A stretch of DNA of 15,170 nt from Deltaproteobacteria bacterium (GCA_015233285.1 JADFYA010000021.1:3707-18876); one strand, 5' to 3'. Shown: positions 1 through 7,890, counted from the stretch's first letter. Numbers and translations are program-made. The notes: generated by a model from the sequence alone, not told the origin.

Positions 1-1293
1 ATCGGAGGCGGACTGGCCGGGTGTGAAGCGGCCTGGCGGGCAGCCGAGGCCGATACCAGGGTGACTCTGGTCGAAATGAAGCCTCACCAATATTCACCCG
101 CCCACCATTCGCCGTTATTGGCCGAACTGGTTTGCAGTAATTCCTTTCGGGCCGGTAATGTGGAGAATGCCGTAGGCTTGTTGAAAGAAGAAATGCGGTG
201 TCTCAACTCTATCATCATGGCCGTGGCGCTGGAGACGGCTGTGCCCGCGGGGCGGTCTTTGGCCGTGGACCGGGAAAGATTTGCGGCTGAGGTGACCGGC
301 CGAATCTCTCGGCATAAAAATATTCAGGTAATCAGCCAAGAGGTTCGCCACCTGCCCCAAGAGGGTACTACCGTTCTGGCTACCGGGCCGCTCACTTCAG
401 ATGCCCTGGCTGAAGACATGGAAAGGCTGTTGGGCGAAGAGCACCTCCACTTCTACGATGCCATCGCTCCTCTGGTTACCTTGGAATCTATTGATTTTAG
501 CCGGGCATTTTATGCTTCGCGCTATGAACCGGATGAAGGGGATTACATCAACTGCCCCATGACCAGGGAAGAGTATGAAGTCTTTTTTCAGGCTTTGACC
601 ACGGCCCAGCAGGTACCGCTAAAGCCATTTGAAACACCCAGGTTTTTTGAAGGTTGTTTGCCCGTGGAGGTGATGGCCGAACGGGGGTTTCAGACTCTTC
701 TCTTTGGCCCCATGAAACCGGTGGGGCTGATTGACCCGACTACGGGACAGAGGCCCTTCGCCGTAGTTCAATTGCGGAAGGATAATACTGAGGGCACTAT
801 CTACAATATGGTCGGATTCCAGACCAAGCTGGCCTATGGAGAGCAAGAGCGGGTTTTTAGATTGATTCCGGGCTTGCAGCAGGCCGAATTTGTCCGGCTG
901 GGCAGCATTCATCGCAATACCTTTATCAATGGGCCGCGGGTACTGACTCCTTATGTCCAATTCGCGCGGGCGGAACATGTTTTTGTGGCCGGTCAGATCA
1001 GCGGTGTGGAAGGATATGTGGAGTCTGCGGCCATGGGGTTGTTATGTGGGATTAATGCCGCCCGGCTGGCCCATGGTCAAGCATTAGCCGCTCCGCCCCG
1101 GACCACGGCGCTGGGTTCTCTTGTCGCCCACATTACGGCCTCAGCCAGTCGGGATTTTCAACCGATGAACGTCAATTTCGGCCTTTTTCCGCCTCTGGAA
1201 GGCCGTGTCGCCAAGAAAGAACGGGGGGCCGCCTATGCCCGGCGGGCCCTGGCCGACCTGGACAAATGGATTAAGGAAGGATTAATGGGCTGA
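1..1293 (+). CDS. trmFO: TrmFO, folate/FAD-dependent tRNA uridine-54 C5-methyltransferase (5' end cut by window)
   Basis: Makes the m5U54 (ribothymidine) of tRNA T-loops in the cytoplasm, using methylene-tetrahydrofolate and reduced FAD. The reading frame is open from base 1, beginning with the FAD-binding glycine motif [12 protein letters not shown], so only about ten N-terminal residues are missing; the 430 codons seen match the usual family length of about 440. Family hallmarks visible are [10 protein letters not shown] near the N-terminus, the YINCPM segment holding the catalytic-region cysteine, [15 protein letters not shown], and the C-terminal [17 protein letters not shown] block that closes the FAD site. 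The first ATG/GTG inside the window is not the start, because homology runs upstream of it. The stop is TGA at 1291. A thiamine-binding gene follows 86 bases later on the same strand. Nothing in the visible part looks damaged. Confidence 0.95.
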   Translation: MGGGLAGCEAAWRAAEADTRVTLVEMKPHQYSPAHHSPLLAELVCSNSFRAGNVENAVGLLKEEMRCLNSIIMAVALETAVPAGRSLAVDRERFAAEVTGRISRHKNIQVISQEVRHLPQEGTTVLATGPLTSDALAEDMERLLGEEHLHFYDAIAPLVTLESIDFSRAFYASRYEPDEGDYINCPMTREEYEVFFQALTTAQQVPLKPFETPRFFEGCLPVEVMAERGFQTLLFGPMKPVGLIDPTTGQRPFAVVQLRKDNTEGTIYNMVGFQTKLAYGEQERVFRLIPGLQQAEFVRLGSIHRNTFINGPRVLTPYVQFARAEHVFVAGQISGVEGYVESAAMGLLCGINAARLAHGQALAAPPRTTALGSLVAHITASASRDFQPMNVNFGLFPPLEGRVAKKERGAAYARRALADLDKWIKEGLMG

Positions 1294-1379
1294 AGGCTTT
1301 TTTCGAGTTACGGACCAGAACCATATTCATGGTCGGTAACGATAAACCCGCAACCCGAAATACGGTAAGGAAATTAATC

Positions 1380-1685
1380 ATGGCTATTGCATTTGTGAGT
1401 GTCGTGCCATTGGGCACTGAGTCGACCAGTTTGAGTCATTATGTGGCCAAGGTGACCAGCGTGTTGAACAAAGAAACCTCGGTCACCACCACTCTGACCG
1501 GAATGGGGACCATCATCGAAGGCGAGTTGGCCGATATCCTGGCGGTGGTTCAGAAGATTCACGAAGTCCCTTTCTCCGAAGGGGCGCATCGGGTCATGAC
1601 GAACATAAATATCGACGACCGGCGGGACAAAAAATCTTCGGCCCAGGCCAAGGTGGCCTCGGTCAAGGCTAAGTTGGGGGAATAG
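1380..1685 (+). CDS. MTH1187/YkoF-family thiamine-binding protein
   Basis: A 101-residue protein of the MTH1187 (DUF77) family, small ferredoxin-fold proteins that form tetramers; several members bind thiamine or a pyrimidine precursor. Seen: the N-terminal strand AIAFVSVVPLGTE, then SLSHYVAKV, the TGMGTIIEGE segment and a C-terminal RRDKKSSAQAKVASV helix, in the order usual for the family. I chose the ATG at 1380 because a TAAGGA ribosome binding site lies just upstream and the homology begins there; an in-frame ATG at 1329 would add 17 residues unlike the family. It sits 86 bases after trmFO on the same strand, so co-transcription is possible but not shown. The exact ligand is not inferable. 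Confidence 0.85.
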   Translation: MAIAFVSVVPLGTESTSLSHYVAKVTSVLNKETSVTTTLTGMGTIIEGELADILAVVQKIHEVPFSEGAHRVMTNINIDDRRDKKSSAQAKVASVKAKLGE

Positions 1686-1831
1686 CCCAACCTGAGTCCG
1701 GGAACGGTTTTTGGCTGTACGATAATTACGGCATACCGCCTTTATCGGCTAATCATTAATCCCGACATGTCATCTTTTCTACCCCGGTCCATAGCACCGC
1801 GGATAGATAGGACTTTTCCCAAAGTTCGGGC

Positions 1832-3235
1832 ATGGTTCTTATGGCGACAGAGCCCCAAAAGCACTACTTTCCGTTGCTCCTGTTGGCGCTGACCATCTGC
1901 CTTTTTCCTATCCCAAAGTTGATCCCTTTACCCCTGGTGGCCAACGGCAATTTGATGGTCGCCGTAACCGGTTTGGGGATAGTTCTCCACTCCTGGTTGG
2001 TGGTCGGCCGGAACAACGCGGGGGACGGCTGGTTGGCAGTTCTGGTTAAGCCGGTCCTGACCCCGGTTGGTTGGTGCGTTTCGATTTTTGTGTTGCTGAC
2101 CTGTGGTTATCTTATCTACTCGGTTCATCATCTCTGGTCAACGACGAAAGACCCCGGCCTGGTGGCCATGATCATCAAACTCTGGTTAGTCTTCCTGACC
2201 GGGGCGGCTCTGTACTACCTGCCGGTATTGATCATCCGGTCTGTGGTCGATCTGCGCTGGGTGGTGGCAGCCATGGCGTCTGCGCTGGTCTTTTATCTTG
2301 TGTATATCCCTTCGGTCATCTATTCCGGGTGGACAGCGGGGACGGTCAAAAGCCTGGCGGATGTTTATCAGGTCATCGGCATCCCGGATACATTGTTCAA
2401 GCGGATTCTCCTGGAGTCGGTCGGGAACGTAAACACCATCGCGGCCATCGCTGCTCTGATCACCTCATTCGGCCTGGGCTTTGTTGCATACAACGGACTT
2501 AGGCCGCGGTGTCTGATGCCTCTGATCACCTTTGGGTTGTTCATCTGTGTGGTCATGAGCGCCCGGGCGGCCGTCCTGTCCATCCTGGCCGCCATCCTGA
2601 CTTTGGGCTGGTTACGGCTGTCCACTTCACAGAAGGGTTTGAGGAAAAAACACCTCTGGCTGATCTTGATACTCTTGATAGCCGGCGGCGGTTATTTGCT
2701 TCCCTCCGGGCTAAACTTGTTTCAGGCCAAACCAAACCTGGAATTTCAAGGCGGGGGACGGCTCATCGTCTGGAAACCCTACTTAAAACAATGTCTCCAC
2801 CGTCCCTGGGGCCACGGTTTTGGGGCGGATCAATACAAGTCCTTGCTGCTGGGCGAAGACCGGATCCCGGAGATGAATACTCCGCTGGTGCTCAAACACA
2901 CCTCGCATAATACCTACCTCAGTCTGTTTTTTGAAGGCGGCGTTTTACTTCCGGCCCTCTACCTGGCAGTGATGGGGCTGACTCTGCACAACGCTTACCG
3001 GATATTTAAGAACACCGACTCAGTCCCGGCCAGGTCCCTGGCCGCGGCCACGATGCTGGGCCTGGTCTCAGGCCTGGTCACCTCATTTTTCGGTACCCAT
3101 TATACCTTTCCCAGTTTTATGGGTTATATGTGGCTGCTTGTGGCGCTCGGCGATATCCTGGCCAATCTCGCCGGTCCGAGAAGTTCAATGCCGCGTCATA
3201 CTGAGGCAAGCCCCCCGATATGCTCAGTCGCCTAA
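1832..3235 (+). CDS. O-antigen ligase/polymerase family membrane protein (Wzy/WaaL-like)
   Basis: A 467-residue inner-membrane protein with about ten to twelve hydrophobic segments, the first at residues 13-33. It has the Wzy_C/O-antigen ligase pattern: VVMSARAAVLS (about 240-250), then a large loop starting GGGRLIVWKPYLKQC (about 307-321, with R310) and GHGFGADQY, then KHTSHNTYLSLFFEGG (about 355-370), whose His residues correspond to the conserved catalytic-loop His of WaaL-type proteins. Such proteins polymerise polysaccharide repeat units or transfer them to lipid A-core or protein; the sequence does not tell which. ATGs at 1832 and 1841 are both possible, and neither has a strong Shine-Dalgarno. 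There are no other glycan genes nearby in the window, so it is an isolated ligase, but it lies within 7 kb of an exosortase, and exosortase loci often adjoin exopolysaccharide genes. Confidence 0.85.
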   Translation: MVLMATEPQKHYFPLLLLALTICLFPIPKLIPLPLVANGNLMVAVTGLGIVLHSWLVVGRNNAGDGWLAVLVKPVLTPVGWCVSIFVLLTCGYLIYSVHHLWSTTKDPGLVAMIIKLWLVFLTGAALYYLPVLIIRSVVDLRWVVAAMASALVFYLVYIPSVIYSGWTAGTVKSLADVYQVIGIPDTLFKRILLESVGNVNTIAAIAALITSFGLGFVAYNGLRPRCLMPLITFGLFICVVMSARAAVLSILAAILTLGWLRLSTSQKGLRKKHLWLILILLIAGGGYLLPSGLNLFQAKPNLEFQGGGRLIVWKPYLKQCLHRPWGHGFGADQYKSLLLGEDRIPEMNTPLVLKHTSHNTYLSLFFEGGVLLPALYLAVMGLTLHNAYRIFKNTDSVPARSLAAATMLGLVSGLVTSFFGTHYTFPSFMGYMWLLVALGDILANLAGPRSSMPRHTEASPPICSVA

Positions 3236-3305
3236 CTCAACGGCATTACGGGAGCATGATTATAGATGGCCGGCCCCCGCGCACCTCGGCCGCGGCTGGA
3301 CCCGG

Positions 3306-4199
3306 TTAATTCTTGGATCTTCTAAGGGTTTGGATGAATTCGTCCAGGTTATTGACCAGGGCGCTGGCTTTGAGCAGGGCCTTCAACCCGGGTAAGTCAT
3401 CTAACTCGTTGGTGGCATCAATGACTTCCCGGGGTACCTGCCCAAAACGGGCTTCCAAAATTTCGATGATGTCTTCGCGGGCGATTCGTAACGACCCACG
3501 CTGGTCGCCCAAGTTAATCAGTTGTTGCCCCGCAACAGTATCAGTTATGTCAAGATTTAACATGGCTGTAACCTCCTCTATAGACAGGTGACGAAATCTA
3601 TTGAGCAAAATTAAGGCCAGGAGGTCAATCTGGGTGAGAGATTGCTTCTGAGGATAAAGCTCCCGGATCAGGTTGCCCCAACCGAGCACCTTCCAGCTTA
3701 ATTCATTTTTGGGCATATTCTTTGGGAGCGTATAAGGAACCAACGCCACCAGCCGGGGATCAAGAGTCAGCAGTTGTTCTTCGGTATAATTTTCCAAGAC
3801 GATCTCTTTGAACTTTCCCCGCAACTGATATTGACCCGTACTGTCGGAAATGTCGAGAGGTAAGGCGGAGCCGGCAAAAGAATGCTCGGTAAAGATGATA
3901 GCCGGAAGAATGGCCGGCACCTTCTTCTCCTGACTGCAAAAAAGAGCGACCGTAGCCGCCAACCGGTACCGGATGAGAGGATCATGATACCCTTGAAACT
4001 CCATGATCACGGTATCACCAAGGCCGGTCAAAGGAATCGCCACCATATCGGGAGAGACCCTTTTGGCCTTCAGAGTGTCGGCGTGAAAGTGATATCCATC
4101 CACCGTCGCCACTCCCACCAGCTTCAAAATGGCCTGGCCGGCAGCCTTGACCAGTTGATAAAATGCCTCGTCAGAACCACGATTACCAGATTTAACCAT
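3306..4199 (-). CDS. Rpn/DUF2887-like PD-(D/E)XK nuclease-family protein
   Basis: A 297-residue protein resembling the Rpn/DUF2887/DUF4351 group (recombination-promoting nuclease or 'putative transposase' proteins common in cyanobacteria and deltaproteobacteria). The N-terminus starts DEAFYQLVKAAGQAILKLVG, followed by a PD-(D/E)XK-like core: SPDMVAIPL (D51) and, after a short gap, IMEFQGYHDPLIRYRLA (E67, Q69), the usual ExQ form of the motif. The C-terminal half ends in IIEILEARFGQVPREVIDATNELDDLPGL, which resembles the helical DUF4351 module. The start has an AGGAAAA site about eight bases upstream. It converges with the O-antigen ligase gene (70 bases between stops), and no clear terminator was seen there. 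These genes are often mobile and repeated in a genome. Nuclease activity is inferred from the fold, not shown. Confidence 0.75.
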   Translation of the reverse strand: MVKSGNRGSDEAFYQLVKAAGQAILKLVGVATVDGYHFHADTLKAKRVSPDMVAIPLTGLGDTVIMEFQGYHDPLIRYRLAATVALFCSQEKKVPAILPAIIFTEHSFAGSALPLDISDSTGQYQLRGKFKEIVLENYTEEQLLTLDPRLVALVPYTLPKNMPKNELSWKVLGWGNLIRELYPQKQSLTQIDLLALILLNRFRHLSIEEVTAMLNLDITDTVAGQQLINLGDQRGSLRIAREDIIEILEARFGQVPREVIDATNELDDLPGLKALLKASALVNNLDEFIQTLRRSKN

Positions 4200-4316
4200 T
4201 GATTTTTCCTGGGATAATATTTTATTGGTAGTATGCCGTTCCTGCTTCCCAAGTCAAGATGACCTGCCGACCAACAATGAAAATACCCGCGGCCTCCCCC
4301 TTTCTCCGTCTCAGCC

Positions 4317-4354
4317 AAATAAAAGGCCCCATGGTTTCAGTGTACCATAGGGCC
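4317..4354 (-). terminator. Rho-independent terminator after the ice-binding-like IPTL-CTERM gene
   Basis: On the minus strand an 11-bp stem with one mismatch (GGCCC-t-ATGGT pairing with ACCAT-g-GGGCC) and a short loop is followed by TTTTATTT. It begins about 43 bases after the stop codon. The stem is homologous to the one at 6424-6456, but the ATGGT/ACCAT arm there is GTGGT/ACCAC, a paired change that keeps the stem, which supports selection on the hairpin. Confidence 0.8.
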
Positions 4355-4396
4355 GGGTGATTCTGCAATCGTTAATCAGCCTTCATATTCGAGCCG

Positions 4397-5695
4397 TTAT
4401 GCTTCCCCTCGTTGGCGGCGGCGGAGATAATAGCCCGCAGTGACGGCCAATAAGACGAAGATGATCATGCCCCACTCGTTTAAGGTGGGAATAGACGGAT
4501 TGAGAATGAACACAGCAGTTACGGTTTGATTAGAGTTGACTGTCAGGACCAGGGGGTTGGCCGTAGAGGTTCCTGTCGGCAACGTCCAGGATTTGAAGAC
4601 ATATCCGGCCGCTCCGGTTGCAGATAACCATACTCGTGTACCTGCCGTATATTGTTTGGAACATGTGCCGGGGCAGCTAATACCGCTTCCGTATACGGTT
4701 CCGGCATTGGTGGGAGAATTAACCACCGTCAAAGTATAATTAACCGGCGTCGGAGTCGGCGTCGGAGTCGGAGGCACTGGAGTCGCCGTTGGAGTTCCAG
4801 GACCCGGCGTCGGAGTGGGAGTCGGTGTCGGAGTGGGCGTCGGTGTTGGAGTCCCAGGACCCGGAGTCGGTGTTGGAGTGGGCGTCGGAGTGGGCGTCGG
4901 CGTTGGTGTCACGGGAGGGTTAATTGAATTGGCAATCAATGTTACCGCTTTCTGTGATAACGCTCTACCATTCAATGATGCACCGGTATTCATAGTTATC
5001 GCATTTTTAGCAAGTATAATTCCTTCCACATGTGCGGTCGCTTGGATTGCTACACCAACACCTCCGGCAACCTGCCAGATAATATTTTTGGCCTGTGCGC
5101 CACCAGTTAAGATGACGTTCTTGGCGGTGGCCACGATGAGATTTCCAGCTATCTGAAAAATCCAGACACTATTAGGACCACCATTTAGAGTAACATCCGA
5201 CGATATCAAAACGTTAGAACTCCATTTATAGAGGCCGGGAGCAATAGTCATTCCTCCTATTTGTCCAGCGCCCAACTCGGTAGCATCCGGCAATGTTCGT
5301 CCCGCAGCGTCAGTGTATGCAGTTTCCATGTCGCTAACTGCCGTAGTTAGGTTAGCAGGAGTTGGAGGCGCATAGTCGGCTGCGTATACCTTGCCAACCA
5401 CCTGTGGTGATGTCGCAAATTGATTCGAAGCATCAAGTGTTAATCCAAATCCGGTTATGGCTGTCCCGGTAATTGGGCTAACTCCAATATCTCCCGTAAT
5501 CAGAGTGGCTCCCGTGGTTGAGATTCCTGATTCAGCTAGAATCGCATAACTGCCAGCCGAACCAAGGTTTACCGGCAATTGAGCTGCTGTCTTACTGGTA
5601 AGCATCTTTTCGCTGTCGGCATTTGCCGTACTAACCTGAACCGCGGCAAAGACACAAACCCAGGCCAGGATCAGGAACAACCTTCTCATTTTCAT
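4397..5695 (-). CDS. Secreted DUF3494 ice-binding-like protein with IPTL-CTERM sorting tail
   Basis: A 432-residue surface or exported protein. Residues 1-27 are a Sec signal peptide (MKMRR, hydrophobic core, cleavage near ANADS). Residues about 43-260 are a DUF3494 ice-binding-like beta-solenoid (LGSAGSYAILAESGIS, TGDIGVSPITG, GLYKWSSNVLIS). Then come a Thr-Pro linker (about 265-318, with two GPG breaks), a bacterial repeat/InlB_B-like domain (YTLTVVNSPTNAGTVYGSG, paired cysteines in CPGTCSK), and residues 402-432: IPTLNEWG, one membrane span and RRRQRGEA. That last part is the IPTL-CTERM signal recognised by exosortase H. AGGAGG lies five to six bases before the first ATG. DUF3494 proteins bind ice in some species but many act as adhesins, and the role here is open. 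The last 110 residues nearly match those of the gene at 6499-7815. Confidence 0.88.
   Translation of the reverse strand: MKMRRLFLILAWVCVFAAVQVSTANADSEKMLTSKTAAQLPVNLGSAGSYAILAESGISTTGATLITGDIGVSPITGTAITGFGLTLDASNQFATSPQVVGKVYAADYAPPTPANLTTAVSDMETAYTDAAGRTLPDATELGAGQIGGMTIAPGLYKWSSNVLISSDVTLNGGPNSVWIFQIAGNLIVATAKNVILTGGAQAKNIIWQVAGGVGVAIQATAHVEGIILAKNAITMNTGASLNGRALSQKAVTLIANSINPPVTPTPTPTPTPTPTPTPGPGTPTPTPTPTPTPTPTPGPGTPTATPVPPTPTPTPTPVNYTLTVVNSPTNAGTVYGSGISCPGTCSKQYTAGTRVWLSATGAAGYVFKSWTLPTGTSTANPLVLTVNSNQTVTAVFILNPSIPTLNEWGMIIFVLLAVTAGYYLRRRQRGEA
4746..4910 (-). repeat. Thr-Pro (TP) codon repeat tract of the ice-binding-like protein
   Basis: Short tandem repeat of six-base units (ACTCCG/ACGCCG types on the minus strand) coding alternating Thr and Pro, interrupted by two Gly-Pro-Gly stretches. 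It forms a stiff linker between the solenoid and the repeat domain. Unit number could vary by slippage or unequal recombination with the similar tracts at 6846-7030 and 8570-8673. Confidence 0.85.
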
Positions 5696-5700
5696 TGGAT

Positions 5701-5880
5701 CCTCCTTGTAATTATCTGTCCATCATAAAGAATTAGCTCAAGACCCTTTCGCTCTACCTGAGAGGAGGCGAAAACGTCTGCGTTTTTCAGACCCCAAAAC
5801 GGCCAAAGCCGTGTACATGAGCGTCGTTCTAACTTTTCATTAACCCCGGACTAAAGCCGACCTAACCTCTGCTTACCGGA
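5701..5880 (-). promoter_or_regulatory. Possibly structured 5' leader of the ice-binding-like gene
   Basis: On the minus strand, read towards the start codon, there are three short perfect inverted repeats in succession: ACGGC/GCCGT (5799-5812, followed by TTTT), AAAACG/CGTTTT (5771-5786), and TTTCGC/GCGAAA (5747-5773), then AGGAGG before the ATG. Arms of the last two overlap, so they could be mutually exclusive. I compared it by eye with the c-di-GMP riboswitch pattern and found no match. Structure is seen; function is a guess. Confidence 0.25.
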
Positions 5881-6013
5881 AAAAAAGTTTCCCACTCAAC
5901 CAGTCCTCCATTAATTTCCATCATAAAAGCTGTATCTAAAAAATCAAGCACAGGGTATCAATTTCAGCAATCGTAATTTTGATTTGGATGTGTTATGTGC
6001 GTGGTGCCCAATA
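5881..6013. other. AT-rich intergenic stretch, nothing recognised
   Basis: The part of the 5696-6214 gap between the structured leader and the inverted-repeat element. I see no ORF with a ribosome binding site, no tRNA and no clear sigma-54 or sigma-70 promoter pair that could be called with confidence. A promoter for the minus-strand gene must lie here or in the leader. Confidence 0.3.
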
Positions 6014-6090
6014 TGTATCATCCTGTATTTTAATGATTTTTTATTAAATACAAGACGGCCCCATTTTTTTTGAAAAAATAGGATGATGCA
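6014..6090. repeat. 77-bp AT-rich element with 11-bp terminal inverted repeats
   Basis: Ends are TGTATCATCCT and AGGATGATGCA, which pair at 10 of 11 positions. Inside the left part is a second inverted repeat, TGTATTTTAAT/ATTAAATACA (6024-6052), with one bulge. The whole could fold into a branched hairpin. It could be a MITE-like or IS-end remnant, or a transcript-end structure. It carries no coding sequence. Confidence 0.4.
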
Positions 6091-6214
6091 ATGTAATTAA
6101 CTTGTTTCCGAGGAGAAAAAGATGGATGAACTTAGAATAGATTCAAAGATGTCCTGAGATGTATTGGTCAACCTCTCTTTGATGTCTAGTTCGACGGCGC
6201 GGGGGTAGCTGTGG

Positions 6215-6410
6215 CGCCTGGTTCGGCCTATCTCCGGCCTATTCTTCCAGTTTTCCATTCCATCAAGACCAGGGCCGAGAAGGGCAGGGCGACCATGGGG
6301 AATTTTAACAGCCATATGGGGGGGTCAGACGAAATATCTCGATCAGGGTAATTAAGGCAATAAAATGGGCGAAGATGAGGAACATCCCGATCAGGCCGCC
6401 CCTCGTCTCC
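6215..6410 (-). pseudogene. Frameshifted fragment copy of the exosortase 3' end
   Basis: The minus strand matches the end of the exosortase gene (about 8712-8890). Translated, it reads GGLIGMFLIFAHFIALITLIEIFRLTPP, then needs a one-base shift at a run of seven C (plus-strand G at 6318-6324) to continue as IWLLKFPMVALPFSALVLMEWKTGRIGRR and a TAG stop. The stretch around VALPFSALVLMEW is identical at DNA level over about 40 bases. There is no start codon and no 5' part, so it is not functional. It lies directly downstream of the terminator of the gene at 6499-7815, and the TAG may preserve the original C-terminus of the exosortase. Confidence 0.8.
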
Positions 6411-6423
6411 ATCTCAGCCAAAT

Positions 6424-6456
6424 AAAAGGCCCCGTGGTTTTGGTTACCACAGGGCC
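6424..6456 (-). terminator. Rho-independent terminator after the second IPTL-CTERM gene
   Basis: On the minus strand the stem GGCCC-t-GTGGT pairs with ACCAC-g-GGGCC (one mismatch) and is followed by TTTTATTT, about 43 bases after the stop codon. It is homologous in sequence and position to the terminator at 4317-4354, with a compensatory base-pair change. Confidence 0.8.
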
Positions 6457-6498
6457 GGGTGATTCTGCAATTGTTAATCAGCCTTCATATTTGAGCTG

Positions 6499-7815
6499 TT
6501 ATGCTTCTCCGCGTTGGCGGCGGCGGAGATAATACCCTGCAGTGACAGCTAATAGGACAAAGATGATCATGCCCCACTCGTTTAAGGTGGGAATAGACGG
6601 GCTGGGAACGTAAACAGCGGTTACAGTTTGGTTAGAGTTGACTGTCAGGGTCAACGGGTTAGCAGTAGAGTTACCTGTGGGCAAAGTCCAGTTTTGGAAT
6701 ACATATCCGGATCCTCCGGCCGCGGTTAACGTTACTGAAGTACCTGCCGCATATGTTTTGGAGCATGTGCTGGGGCAAGTGATGCCGTTCCCTGATACGG
6801 TTCCAGCATTAGCGGGAGAATTAACCACCGACAAGGTGTATATGACCGGCGTCGGAGTCGGAGTTGGTGTATTCGTCGGCGTCGGAGTCGGAGTCGGCGT
6901 ATTCGTCGGCGTCGGTGTGGGCGTCGGTGTGGGCGTCGGTGTGGGCGTCGGCGTATTCGTCGGTGTCGGTGTTGGAGTGGGCGTATTCGTCGGTGTCGGG
7001 GTGTTGGTCGGAGTAGGAGTCGGCGGAGTAGTGACGGTGACATTGACTGTCACGTCACCTGAATTTAAAGCGCTGTTTCCGTCAACATTGACGCCTACCG
7101 CCTGGTAAGTGAATGTGTCCGGGCCCACGTAACCAGTCGTGGGAGTGTATCTTAACGTATTGCCGCTGGTCGTCAAGGTGCCGTGAGAAGGAGCGACGGA
7201 ACCTCTGATAATTCCAGTTACGCAGCCATACACAGCGCCTGCTCTCGGACCCCTCCCAGCATTGTCACCGGTGGAACACCCAGTGATGCTGCCCGTCGGA
7301 ACAGTCACCAGGGTCGGGGTATTTCCCGTAGCTGTCATAGTCGTCGTGGCCGAAATCACGTTGAGCGAGACGATCAGGTCAGTCGGGCCGCCCGGTCTGG
7401 CTGTGCCACCAGCTGAACCAGCTCCGCCGGCCGAATTCCAACATGTCGTCACATGAATGGTGAATGCATCGGTGCCCGTAAAATTTGGCGTTGGGGGTGT
7501 GTAGACGTAATTGATACTTGACCCACTCACAGTGCCGGTTAAGGTTCCACCTTCCTGGGTGGGGATGTTCAAACTGGTATCGTTGGCAGGATTATTGTTG
7601 TAACAATCCGCGTCGGCCGTGAATACTCCGGCTCCCCCATTAACAATCAAAAAGCCTACCCCTTCTTGAGGCTGACAAAAAAGAGGGTCGCCTGGATTGC
7701 TCGTAACCCCACGGGGAGTGAGGCGGTTGTCCGCATCGGCATAAGATTCAATAAAGCCGGTCGTAACGATCAGAGCCAACATCGAGGCAAGAATCAATAA
7801 TCGTCTTCTTTTCAT
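6499..7815 (-). CDS. Secreted cadherin/Ig-like-domain protein with IPTL-CTERM sorting tail
   Basis: A 438-residue exported protein. Residues 1-27 are a signal peptide (MKRRRLL, hydrophobic core, cut near SYADA). Two cadherin/Big-like domains follow: about 35-150, with NIPTQEGGTLTGTVSGSSINYVYTPPTPNFTGTDAFTIHV in overlapping form, and about 155-258, with GTLTTSGNTLRYTPTTG and GPDTFTYQA. Then come a Thr-Pro-Asn linker (about 259-325), a bacterial repeat domain with CPSTCSK, and residues 408-438 as IPTLNEWG, membrane span, RRRQRGEA. GAGGGGAC lies just upstream of the ATG. The N-terminal half is unrelated to that of the gene at 4397, while the C-terminal 110 residues are almost the same: different heads on one sorting module. 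Likely role: surface adhesin or structural protein processed by the exosortase encoded upstream on the same strand. Six cysteines in the head could form disulphides. Confidence 0.87.
   Translation of the reverse strand: MKRRRLLILASMLALIVTTGFIESYADADNRLTPRGVTSNPGDPLFCQPQEGVGFLIVNGGAGVFTADADCYNNNPANDTSLNIPTQEGGTLTGTVSGSSINYVYTPPTPNFTGTDAFTIHVTTCWNSAGGAGSAGGTARPGGPTDLIVSLNVISATTTMTATGNTPTLVTVPTGSITGCSTGDNAGRGPRAGAVYGCVTGIIRGSVAPSHGTLTTSGNTLRYTPTTGYVGPDTFTYQAVGVNVDGNSALNSGDVTVNVTVTTPPTPTPTNTPTPTNTPTPTPTPTNTPTPTPTPTPTPTPTPTNTPTPTPTPTNTPTPTPTPVIYTLSVVNSPANAGTVSGNGITCPSTCSKTYAAGTSVTLTAAGGSGYVFQNWTLPTGNSTANPLTLTVNSNQTVTAVYVPSPSIPTLNEWGMIIFVLLAVTAGYYLRRRQRGEA
6846..7030 (-). repeat. Thr-Pro/Asn-Thr-Pro codon repeat tract
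   Basis: Tandem six-base units coding TPTP, with AATACG units giving NTP at intervals, on the minus strand. Same role and origin as the tract at 4746-4910, but punctuated by Asn rather than Gly-Pro-Gly. The plus strand of this tract gives a spurious Gly-Val open frame. Confidence 0.85.
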
Positions 7816-7890
7816 TATGTCCCCTCTTTCGGTTTACACTACATTTAAGTTGCTTGACACCACAGAACTGCGCGGAGTCAAAAAATAATA

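Noticed and set aside
2071..2910. Plus-strand frames overlapping the O-antigen ligase gene
   Set aside because: Out-of-frame shadows of a GC-rich membrane-protein gene, with no coherent domain.
3236..3305. Bidirectional terminator between the convergent O-antigen ligase and Rpn-like genes
   Set aside because: A GC-rich inverted repeat (CCGCG/CGCGG) is present, but there is no T-run on either strand.
4746..4910. CRISPR-like array
   Set aside because: The repeats are continuous six-base coding units with no spacers and no cas genes nearby.
4652..5156. Plus-strand frames opposite the Thr-Pro tract (Arg/Ser-rich and Gly-Val repeats)
   Set aside because: They exist only because the six-base repeat is open in several frames; they have no ribosome binding site and oppose a well-supported gene.
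5701..5880. c-di-GMP (GEMM) riboswitch
   Set aside because: The segment has hairpins and GAAA-like bits, but the conserved core of that riboswitch could not be aligned.
6097..6315. 72-codon minus-strand frame as a small gene
   Set aside because: Most of it is the duplicated exosortase end read in the wrong frame.
6638..7108. 156-codon plus-strand frame with a long Gly-Val-Phe repeat
   Set aside because: Antisense of the Thr-Pro linker and repeat domain of the 6499-7815 gene; no family resemblance.
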